A stretch of 6,794 nt of DNA from contig CAZYPH010000117.1 in assembly GCA_964649095.1 (NCBI GenBank), positions 1-6,794 of the forward strand, written 5' to 3'. Within the stretch, counting starts at the first letter, position 1. The number at the start of each line of letters is the position of its first letter. This stretch comes from CAZYPH01 sp964649095. Lineage in GTDB: Bacteria; Bdellovibrionota; UBA1018; UBA923. The notes under the pieces were generated by a model. The model was not told where the DNA came from. It saw only the letters and a list, made by a program, of their open reading frames with translations, and made no database searches. A program made the translations under genes and the position numbers. This document shows, one piece after another, positions 1-5,578 of the stretch.

Positions 1-224
1 GCCGTGTTATTGACGGCTCTCGCAAACACCGCTCGAAAATCGGCAACGGCGTTTTTGTGGGAAGCGATGTGCACGTCGTCGCACCCATCGAAATCGCCGA
101 TGGCACTTTTATCGCATCGGGTTCGAGTGTGACCGAAACGGTTTTAGAGCCGGACTCTCTAGTCGTGGCACGCGCCCGGCAGGTGACCAAAGCTGGTTAT
201 GCCAAAAAGTATCGCAAGAGTTAG
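1..224 (+). CDS. glmU: GlmU, bifunctional UDP-N-acetylglucosamine pyrophosphorylase / glucosamine-1-phosphate N-acetyltransferase, C-terminal end (5' partial)
   Basis: Only the last 73 codons are present (first full codon at base 3, TAG at 222-224); the gene begins upstream of the window. GlmU acetylates glucosamine-1-phosphate and then uridylylates GlcNAc-1-P to give cytoplasmic UDP-GlcNAc, the precursor of peptidoglycan and LPS. The visible part is the end of the C-terminal left-handed beta-helix acetyltransferase domain. The hexapeptide-repeat pattern shows as KIGNGVFVGSDVHVVAPIEI and DGTFIASGSSVT, and the family's closing segment as SLVVARARQVTKAG, whose Arg corresponds to the CoA-contacting Arg of the E. 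coli tail (ISRVPQ). Odd point: where most GlmU proteins read NYDG, this one reads VIDG just inside the window edge. Downstream lies a convergent gene whose stop is 20 bp away. The identification rests on the tail alone but is supported by glmS nearby, a common pairing. Another hexapeptide acyltransferase is possible but less likely. Confidence 0.85.
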   Translation, partial: RVIDGSRKHRSKIGNGVFVGSDVHVVAPIEIADGTFIASGSSVTETVLEPDSLVVARARQVTKAGYAKKYRKS

Positions 225-237
225 AGAGTCCTCGGAG

Positions 238-259
238 TTGGCCTTTATTTTTTGGCCAA
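238..259 (+). terminator. Possible weak terminator hairpin after glmU
   Basis: TTGGCC (238-243) and GGCCAA (254-259) form a perfect 6-bp stem around a T-rich 10-nt loop, extendable by a G-U and an A-U pair. It sits 13 bp after the glmU stop. On the plus strand it is followed by only a short T-rich stretch (TTTAT), and on the minus strand by no T run, so it is a poor intrinsic terminator. The stem overlaps the last codons and the stop of the convergent PilZ gene, so part of the symmetry could be coincidental coding sequence. Confidence 0.3.
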
Positions 260-796
260 TTTATCTAACAGCATCTGCGCGTTTTGTTTTTGTTCCACGG
301 TCGCGTGTTTTAACGCCACGCCCACACGCCATGGCAAGCTATTTTCTTTTATGATTTTACCGCTAGTGGGTGTTTCCATCGTCCAGGCTACGGCGCCAGC
401 CACTTCGAAGGTATGCACGCCAAATTGAATTTTAATCGTAATTTCTTCGAACGAAGAAATATAGCCATCCAGCATTAAACCTAATCCGTTTAAACTGAGA
501 TCTGAAACATATCCTGTTGGGGTGGCGTCGGAGTTGGAAAGTTTAATCGTCACCTTCGCCTTTTCACGTACCAAATAACGTGGTTCACGCCGTTGGTGAG
601 GGTGTGGTGGGGTTGTTGTGTCATTAGCGGGTGCTGGCGCGGGGCTTTCAGCATTTGGTGGGTCATCTTGCATGCCTTGCATGGCGGCGGCCAAAGTCAA
701 AACCAGGCCTCTTAACGAGCGGACTAAAACCGACCAATCACCGGCCAATGAACTACCCACAGAAGTACTCTCAGAAGCAAGCATAGAAGCAACCAT
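245..796 (-). CDS. PilZ-domain protein, predicted c-di-GMP binding
   Basis: A 183-residue protein. The C-terminal part (about residues 69-183) is a PilZ domain with both ligand motifs: RxxxR at R69-R73 (RREPR) and DxSxxG at D99-S101-G104 (DLSLNG). In this family these motifs wrap around cyclic di-GMP, so binding is a reasonable prediction. The beta-rich core and a C-terminal helix ending LLDKLAKK also fit. The first 65 or so residues are not recognised: a mildly hydrophobic segment (about 20-42), too short for a confident membrane span, then a Pro/Ala/Thr-rich linker (about 46-68). There is no output domain, so it may act as a stand-alone c-di-GMP adaptor; the target is unknown. I chose the ATG at 794-796, with GGGGGA 8 nt upstream. 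An in-frame TTG directly before it (797-799) could add one residue. It runs convergent to glmU and divergent from glmS. Confidence 0.87.
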   Translation of the reverse strand: MVASMLASESTSVGSSLAGDWSVLVRSLRGLVLTLAAAMQGMQDDPPNAESPAPAPANDTTTPPHPHQRREPRYLVREKAKVTIKLSNSDATPTGYVSDLSLNGLGLMLDGYISSFEEITIKIQFGVHTFEVAGAVAWTMETPTSGKIIKENSLPWRVGVALKHATVEQKQNAQMLLDKLAKK

Positions 797-804
797 CAAA
801 CACG

Positions 805-810
805 TCCCCC
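805..810 (-). promoter_or_regulatory. Ribosome binding site of the PilZ gene
   Basis: On the minus strand GGGGGA lies 8 nt before the ATG at 796 and 5 nt before the TTG at 799. The spacing favours ATG. A second purine patch (GAGG, complement of 813-816) is further away. Confidence 0.5.
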
Positions 811-820
811 GACCTCTAAG

Positions 821-845
821 TTACCGAATTTTTTCAGTTTGGTAA
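821..845. repeat. Imperfect inverted repeat in the divergent PilZ-gene/glmS intergenic region
   Basis: TTACCGAA (821-828) and TTTGGTAA (838-845) are inverted copies matching at 7 of 8 positions (the mismatch pairs as G-U in RNA), separated by 9 nt (TTTTTTCAG). The right arm overlaps the candidate -35 box of glmS. It could be an operator shared by the two divergent genes or a hairpin in the leader of the PilZ transcript. No T run follows it on either strand, so it is not a convincing terminator. Confidence 0.4.
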
Positions 846-867
846 AAACAATTTCTTTCTTTTTAAC
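839..867 (+). promoter_or_regulatory. Candidate sigma70-like promoter for the glmS operon
   Basis: TTGGTA (839-844) and TTTAAC (862-867) each match the -35 and -10 consensus at 4 of 6 positions and are separated by exactly 17 bp. Transcription would start around 874, giving a leader of about 26 nt before the glmS ATG at 900. This is the only pairing with good spacing that I found in the 100-bp gap. The boxes are weak, so it is a candidate only. No equally good promoter is visible on the minus strand for the PilZ gene. Confidence 0.3.
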
Positions 868-899
868 GCGAGTCGATTCCTCTATCGTGCTCAGAATAT

Positions 900-2783
900 A
901 TGTGTGGCATCATCGCGTTTGTTGGCAGTCGTTCTCAAAAAAATAATTTAGATCACCAGCCCAATACTTTAAACTGCGCCAATCTTTTGGTGCAGGGGCT
1001 GCGTCGTCTCGAATACCGCGGCTATGATTCTTCCGGGGTCGCTGTGTTTAATCCCAAACGACGTACTTTTTCGGTCGTAAAAGCAGCGGGTAAACTTGAT
1101 AATATTTTGCCGTTATTAAATGCGGACAATTCTGAGGGCATGGTCGGCATCGGCCACACCCGTTGGGCCACACACGGACAGCCGAATGCGATTAACGCGC
1201 ATCCGCACCGTGTTGGTAAAACAGTGCTGGTTCATAATGGCATCATCGAAAACTACGACGAGATCCGCTCAGAGTTATTAACTCGAGGCCGCACAATAGT
1301 AAGCGAGACCGATTCCGAGTTGTTTGGACACTTGGTCGAAGAAAATCTCGCCAAACAAACCTCCGAAAAATTACCAAATAATTTTCGTTTAGCTGTCAGT
1401 GACGCGTTTCAGCGTTTAGAAGGCTCGTGCAGTATCGTAGTCGCCCATGATGATTTTGCGGATGAAGTTATTGCGATTCGTAACGGTACGCCGTTAGTAG
1501 CGACCTATTCGAAAAAAACAGGTGGCGCCTTTGTCGCCAGTGATGCCCAGGCTTTAATTGAACACAATAACGAAATCATATTTTTAGAAAACGAAGACTT
1601 GGTTTCATTAACGCCTGATGGTTTACAGATTTTTTCTTTAAAGACACCCACGCAACAAGTGGAGCGACCGGTAACGAAATTAAACTGGTCAGCAGCCTCG
1701 ATTGATAAAGCCGGTTATGCCCATTACATGCTGAAAGAGATCCATGAACAACCGCGGGCTATTTTAGATACGTTAGACACGTTGATTGATCGCAACGCCG
1801 CCCAAATGAAAGTTGACGGCCTTGACGCGTTATTAGATGGCGTTGAGCGCGTGCATATTGTGGCGTGTGGAACGGCGTGGCATGCGGGTCTTATCACAAA
1901 ATATTTTTTAGAATCTGAAACACGTTTGCCTTGCGAAGTAGATTTGGCCAGTGAGTACCGCTATCGAAATCCTGTTATAAATAAAAATACTTTAGTCATT
2001 GCCATTAGCCAATCAGGTGAAACAGCCGATACGCTGGCCGCCGTGCGCGAGGCCAAACGTCTGGGCGGACGTGTAGCGGCTATTTGCAACGTCCGTGGGT
2101 CTACGCTCACGCGTGATGTAGACGTAACGTTGTTCACCGCGTGTGGCCCTGAAATTGGTGTGGCGTCGACCAAAGCTTTTACGACGCAGGTTTTAGTGGG
2201 GCAGCTTCTCGCCCAGCATTGGGCCATGCTGTTGGGACGCAAAACGAGCTTTGATTTAGCGTATTTTTTACGTTTGCCGCATTTAGTGCAGGCGGTACTC
2301 GACAAGTCAGCAGAAATAAAAAAATTAACGTTAAAACACATGAACTCTAAAGGGTTTTTATTTATAGCCCGCGGCACTCTATTTCCGGTGGTTTTAGAGG
2401 GCGCTCTGAAAATGAAAGAGATTAGTTATATTCATGCCGAAGGGTATCCTGCTGGAGAGCTAAAACACGGACCTATCGCCATGGTAGAAGCTTCGATGAG
2501 TGTGGTGGTTGTGGCACCGCGCGACCATTTGTTCGAAAAAACCGTTTCAAACCTACAAGAAGTAAAAGCCCGCGGTGGTCGCATTATCGCCATCGGCAAT
2601 ACGAACGACGATCAGTTGCGAGGTCTGTCCGAAGATTTTCTGGGCATCCCGTTTGATGATCCACTAAGCCACCCCATTCTTGCAGTTATTCCGATGCAGA
2701 TTTTGGCCTATGAGGCCGCAGTGTTTAAAGGCACCGATGTCGACCAGCCGCGTAACTTAGCCAAGTCCGTGACGGTGGAGTAG
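900..2783 (+). CDS. glmS: GlmS, glutamine--fructose-6-phosphate aminotransferase (isomerizing)
   Basis: A 627-residue cytoplasmic enzyme converting fructose-6-phosphate and glutamine into glucosamine-6-phosphate, the first committed step of the UDP-GlcNAc pathway. The N-terminal class II glutaminase domain (about 1-250) starts MCGI, so Cys2 becomes the N-terminal nucleophile after Met removal; this fixes the start. It carries RRLEYRGYDSSG, GHTRWATHG (84-93), VHNGIIEN (111-118) and ETDSE (136-140). Two SIS sugar-isomerase domains follow (about 305-440 and 480-610), with CGTAWHAG (323-330), ISQSGETADT (369-378) and the isomerase segment KMKEISYIHAEGYPAGELKH, where K504, E507 and H523 align with E. 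coli K485, E488 and H504. The C-terminal DVDQPRNLAKSVTVE loop is intact. It is 18 residues longer than the E. coli enzyme, mostly from an insertion of about 13 residues near residues 11-27. No clear Shine-Dalgarno precedes the ATG, and there is no room for a glmS ribozyme. It is the first gene of the apparent operon. Confidence 0.97.
   Translation: MCGIIAFVGSRSQKNNLDHQPNTLNCANLLVQGLRRLEYRGYDSSGVAVFNPKRRTFSVVKAAGKLDNILPLLNADNSEGMVGIGHTRWATHGQPNAINAHPHRVGKTVLVHNGIIENYDEIRSELLTRGRTIVSETDSELFGHLVEENLAKQTSEKLPNNFRLAVSDAFQRLEGSCSIVVAHDDFADEVIAIRNGTPLVATYSKKTGGAFVASDAQALIEHNNEIIFLENEDLVSLTPDGLQIFSLKTPTQQVERPVTKLNWSAASIDKAGYAHYMLKEIHEQPRAILDTLDTLIDRNAAQMKVDGLDALLDGVERVHIVACGTAWHAGLITKYFLESETRLPCEVDLASEYRYRNPVINKNTLVIAISQSGETADTLAAVREAKRLGGRVAAICNVRGSTLTRDVDVTLFTACGPEIGVASTKAFTTQVLVGQLLAQHWAMLLGRKTSFDLAYFLRLPHLVQAVLDKSAEIKKLTLKHMNSKGFLFIARGTLFPVVLEGALKMKEISYIHAEGYPAGELKHGPIAMVEASMSVVVVAPRDHLFEKTVSNLQEVKARGGRIIAIGNTNDDQLRGLSEDFLGIPFDDPLSHPILAVIPMQILAYEAAVFKGTDVDQPRNLAKSVTVE
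2774..2780 (+). promoter_or_regulatory. Ribosome binding site for the uvrD/pcrA gene, inside the end of glmS
   Basis: GGTGGAG is formed by the last sense bases of glmS, just before its TAG. It lies 10 nt before the ATG at 2791 and 7 nt before an adjacent in-frame GTG at 2788. Spacing slightly favours GTG and codon preference favours ATG, so the start is uncertain by one residue. The position suggests translational coupling to glmS. Confidence 0.45.
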
Positions 2784-2790
2784 TGCAGTG

Positions 2791-5232
2791 ATGTCAGAAC
2801 ACGAAATGTATTCGTATGACCTAAATTCGACCCACTATCCAACGGCACCAAGCGCTTCTGGCCTTTCCGATGCCGATGAAATCGTAGCACGCGAACTGAT
2901 GGCCTTGAACCCTGCCCAGCAAGAAGGGGCGATGACGGTTACCGGACCGGTTTTAGTGATTGCTGGTGCGGGTTCCGGAAAAACCAAAATGCTCACGGCG
3001 CGTATTATCAATTTGATGGCCAGTTACCACGTGCCCGGTTCTCGCATATTGGCCGTAACGTTTACGAATAAAGCCGCCGGAGAAATGCGTGAGCGCATCA
3101 GTCGTGCACTTGGTTTGTCGCCCGATTCGCGTTCGATTTTGGGCCTAGATATTGGCTCATCAGTTGTTTTGCAGGTACCTATGGTGGGCACATTCCATTC
3201 GGTGTGTACGAGAATTTTGCGGCGCGAGTTGTTGCATACGCCTTTTGCTCAGCAGTTTGTCATCTACGACGACTCGGAACAATTGTCGGTTATTAAAGAG
3301 TGTTTTCAAAAATTACAGATATCCGACGCTGCCTTTTCACCCAAAGCGTTTCAGTATGCGATTAATCAAGCAAAATGCGCAGCAAAAGAGCCTAACGATA
3401 TTACCAACCCGGCAAATCCCTTTGAAAAAAATTTAGTGCGTGTCTACGCCTTGTATCAACAAGAAATGTTTACAAGAAACGCGATCGATTTTGGCGAGAT
3501 TATTACTCTTACCTACCGTGTATTAAAAAATAATCCTGAGTTACTGAAAAAGTATCAAGAGCAGTTTCAGTTCATTCATGTCGACGAGTATCAAGATACG
3601 AATCATGCTCAATATCTATTAATTAATATATTAGCACAGGGGCATAAAAACCTGTGTGTCGTCGGCGACGAAGACCAATCGATCTATCGTTGGCGTGGGG
3701 CTGATATTCGCAATATTTTAGAATTTGAGCGCGACTATCCTGAAGCGCGCGTTGTAAAATTAGAGCAAAACTATCGCTCTACTCAAACGATTATCAATGC
3801 GTCCTCGCATGTGATTGCGAACAATACGAGTAGGCTTGCCAAGACATTGTGGACCGATAATCCACGTGGCGATCGTATTCAAAAAGTAGCCCTCCCCGAT
3901 GAACGTGCGGAGGCCGAGTTAGTAGTCCAGCAGATCAAAGCCCATGCCGAGTCCGCCGGTTATAGTTTTCGCGACGTGGCGATTTTCTATCGTACCAATG
4001 CGCAGTCGCGCGTGTTTGAAGATGTTTTTAATCGCGAACGGATACCGTACCAAGTGGTGGGTGGTCTGCGGTTCTATGATCGTAAAGAGATTAAAGATGT
4101 TTTGGCATACTTTCGAGTGGTGTTGAATGGCGCTGATTCTGTAAGCGTAAAACGTATCATCAATGTGCCTGCTCGAGCTATTGGCAAGACCACGATCGAT
4201 AAAATTGATGCGGTAGCGAATCAACAGAATATTACTTTTGAAAGTGCACTCCATTGGGTTGTGCGTTCTGAATCTAGTGAGCTTGGCTCATCAGCGAAGA
4301 AAAAAATTGCGGAGTTTATTGCTCTCATTACTGGGTTACGAAAGTTGCTCACCGAGAAGACCATTGTAGAGTTTTATCATGAGCTGTTAGACCGCACGCA
4401 GTACGTCTTAGAGTTGAAGAAAGAAAACACCGAAGAAGCGCAGGCCCGCATCGAAAACTTACAAGAATTAGAGTCGATGTTATCTGAGTTCGAGGAGTTT
4501 TTAACGCGCATGGGGCCCAATCAAAACTTGGGCGTGGCTCAAGAGTCGTTGCCATTGTTCGTTGAAAACGTGACGTTAGTGGGCGAAAAAAATGATGCTT
4601 CTGCTGAAGAAGACGCCGCACAGAAGGCTTCGGGTAAGGTTAGCCTCATGACGTTGCACACCTCAAAGGGCTTAGAGTTTCCATTGGTATTTATGGTCGG
4701 ATGTGAAGAAGGTTTGTTCCCCTCAATCCGACCACACGAAAACGAAACGTTAGAAGACATCGAAGAAGAGCGTCGCCTGTGTTACGTCGGTATGACTAGG
4801 GCTAAACAAAAACTATTTATGACAAGCGTAGTTTGTCGGCGCATCTACGGCAATATTATGTACCAAAAGCCGTCTCGCTTTTTTGAAGAAATTCCTGAAG
4901 AATTTTTAGAGGTGCATGATTTTACCCAGCGTGCCGTCCAACGATCGTACCCGGTAAACTATGGCCGAGCATCGGCGGTGCCAACGCAGCCCCGTCAGAT
5001 AACCACCGAGTCTTCACGTACGTCTTCAATGTATAAAGACGATTTTTCTCAAGTCGCCGGTGCCGATGGTGGCCAAATCGTAGTGGGGTGTCGTGTAAAG
5101 CATTCGCAGTATGGGATTGGTGTCGTGCACGCGATCGATGGCCACGATGAAAATGCCAAGTTGGCAATCGAGTTCGCCTCGCATGGTCTGAAAAAGTTCA
5201 TAGCAAAATTTGCTAAGTTAACACGTATATAG
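2791..5232 (+). CDS. uvrD: UvrD/PcrA-type superfamily 1A ATP-dependent DNA helicase
   Basis: An 813-residue 3'-5' DNA helicase/translocase of the UvrD/PcrA/Rep family, acting in nucleotide excision and mismatch repair and in clearing proteins from DNA. All motifs are present in order: Q motif LNPAQ (about 39-43), Walker A AGAGSGKT (58-65), Ia AVTFTNKAAGEM, Ib VGTFHS (132-137), II VDEYQDTN (264-271), III VVGDEDQSIYRWRGAD, IV QNYRST (326-331), the YRTNAQSR stretch, V MTLHTSKGLEF (620-630) and VI RRLCYVGMTRAKQKL with the Arg finger near 670. The last 50 or so residues (GCRVKHSQYGIGVV through KFAKLTRI) are the Tudor-like C-terminal domain of UvrD/PcrA that Rep lacks. It is longer than E. coli UvrD (720 residues): an N-terminal extension of about 35 residues, about 15 extra residues between Ia and Ib (110-130), and a Ser/Thr-rich linker (about 715-760) before the Tudor domain. 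Choosing between uvrD and pcrA is mainly naming. An in-frame GTG at 2788 is an alternative start. It begins 7 bp after glmS. Confidence 0.95.
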   Translation: MSEHEMYSYDLNSTHYPTAPSASGLSDADEIVARELMALNPAQQEGAMTVTGPVLVIAGAGSGKTKMLTARIINLMASYHVPGSRILAVTFTNKAAGEMRERISRALGLSPDSRSILGLDIGSSVVLQVPMVGTFHSVCTRILRRELLHTPFAQQFVIYDDSEQLSVIKECFQKLQISDAAFSPKAFQYAINQAKCAAKEPNDITNPANPFEKNLVRVYALYQQEMFTRNAIDFGEIITLTYRVLKNNPELLKKYQEQFQFIHVDEYQDTNHAQYLLINILAQGHKNLCVVGDEDQSIYRWRGADIRNILEFERDYPEARVVKLEQNYRSTQTIINASSHVIANNTSRLAKTLWTDNPRGDRIQKVALPDERAEAELVVQQIKAHAESAGYSFRDVAIFYRTNAQSRVFEDVFNRERIPYQVVGGLRFYDRKEIKDVLAYFRVVLNGADSVSVKRIINVPARAIGKTTIDKIDAVANQQNITFESALHWVVRSESSELGSSAKKKIAEFIALITGLRKLLTEKTIVEFYHELLDRTQYVLELKKENTEEAQARIENLQELESMLSEFEEFLTRMGPNQNLGVAQESLPLFVENVTLVGEKNDASAEEDAAQKASGKVSLMTLHTSKGLEFPLVFMVGCEEGLFPSIRPHENETLEDIEEERRLCYVGMTRAKQKLFMTSVVCRRIYGNIMYQKPSRFFEEIPEEFLEVHDFTQRAVQRSYPVNYGRASAVPTQPRQITTESSRTSSMYKDDFSQVAGADGGQIVVGCRVKHSQYGIGVVHAIDGHDENAKLAIEFASHGLKKFIAKFAKLTRI

Positions 5233-5236
5233 AGGA
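5231..5236 (+). promoter_or_regulatory. Ribosome binding site of gatC overlapping the helicase stop codon
   Basis: AGAGGA lies 6 nt before the gatC ATG (5243-5245). Its first two bases are the last two of the upstream TAG (5230-5232), an arrangement typical of translationally coupled operon genes. Confidence 0.6.
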
Positions 5237-5242
5237 TTTTAT

Positions 5243-5548
5243 ATGTTCGATAGTGCAACCGTAAAAAAAATGGCCGATTTGGCCCGTTTAGATATTCCTG
5301 ACGAAAAGGCCCAGAAATTCGCCTCTGAGTTGAACGCCATTGTCTCGTATATCGAGACCTTGCAAGCAGTCGATACGACAAACGTCACTCCTATGGTGCA
5401 ACCGCACCATTTTGATACGCCGCTGCGTGACGATGTGGTGCACGCGATGAGCGATACGGCCAGTAATACTGCCGGCAATACTGCAATGATGTTAAAACCC
5501 GCACCACAAGTTGCAGCCGATCACTTTAAGGTTCCCCAAGTTCTATAA
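5243..5548 (+). CDS. gatC: GatC, Asp-tRNA(Asn)/Glu-tRNA(Gln) amidotransferase subunit C
   Basis: A 101-residue protein of usual GatC length (about 95-100). GatC is the small non-catalytic subunit that belts GatA to GatB in the GatCAB complex, which converts Glu-tRNA(Gln) to Gln-tRNA and/or Asp-tRNA(Asn) to Asn-tRNA. Family features: the N-terminal helical pair with VKKMADLARLDIPDEK (7-22) and LNAIVSYIETLQAVDTTNV (30-48), the TPMVQP stretch, LRDDVV (61-66) and the closing FKVPQVL. The stretch before the C-terminal signature contains a small tandem duplication, ASNT-AGNT (73-80), encoded by two 12-bp copies differing at two positions. The start is supported by AGAGGA at 6 nt spacing. It lies 10 bp after the helicase gene and 30 bp before gatA, and this genetic pairing strengthens the call. 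Confidence 0.93.
   Translation: MFDSATVKKMADLARLDIPDEKAQKFASELNAIVSYIETLQAVDTTNVTPMVQPHHFDTPLRDDVVHAMSDTASNTAGNTAMMLKPAPQVAADHFKVPQVL
5459..5482 (+). repeat. 12-bp tandem duplication within gatC
   Basis: GCCAGTAATACT (5459-5470) is followed directly by GCCGGCAATACT (5471-5482), 10 of 12 identical and in frame, encoding ASNT then AGNT. It lies in the variable linker before the C-terminal FKVPQVL of GatC and keeps the frame open. Confidence 0.6.
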
Positions 5549-5578
5549 ATGCCCCAATAATTTTTGAGTAATTTGATT

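Noticed and set aside
305..740. Signal peptide or transmembrane helix in the PilZ protein N-terminus
   Set aside because: The hydrophobic run around LRGLVLTLAAAM is too short and is preceded by polar and acidic residues. An amphipathic helix is more likely.
618..845. 75-codon plus-strand open frame opposite the PilZ gene
   Set aside because: It is antisense to the PilZ coding region, has low-complexity composition and no recognisable domain, and ends in the intergenic gap. It is best read as a shadow frame.
797..899. glmS ribozyme or riboswitch upstream of glmS
   Set aside because: The gap is about 100 bp, shared with a divergent gene, and shows none of the nested stems of the roughly 170-nt glmS ribozyme.
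1961..2377. 138-codon minus-strand open frame inside glmS
   Set aside because: It is fully antisense to the conserved SIS domains of glmS, with no family signature or ribosome binding site.
3919..5478. Several minus-strand open frames of 73-111 codons opposite uvrD/pcrA and gatC
   Set aside because: All are antisense to clear coding sequence and show no motifs. The longest mirror the codon bias of the true genes.
5549..5560. ATG directly after the gatC stop
   Set aside because: The frame ends after three codons (ATG CCC CAA TAA), so it is neither a gene nor the gatA start.
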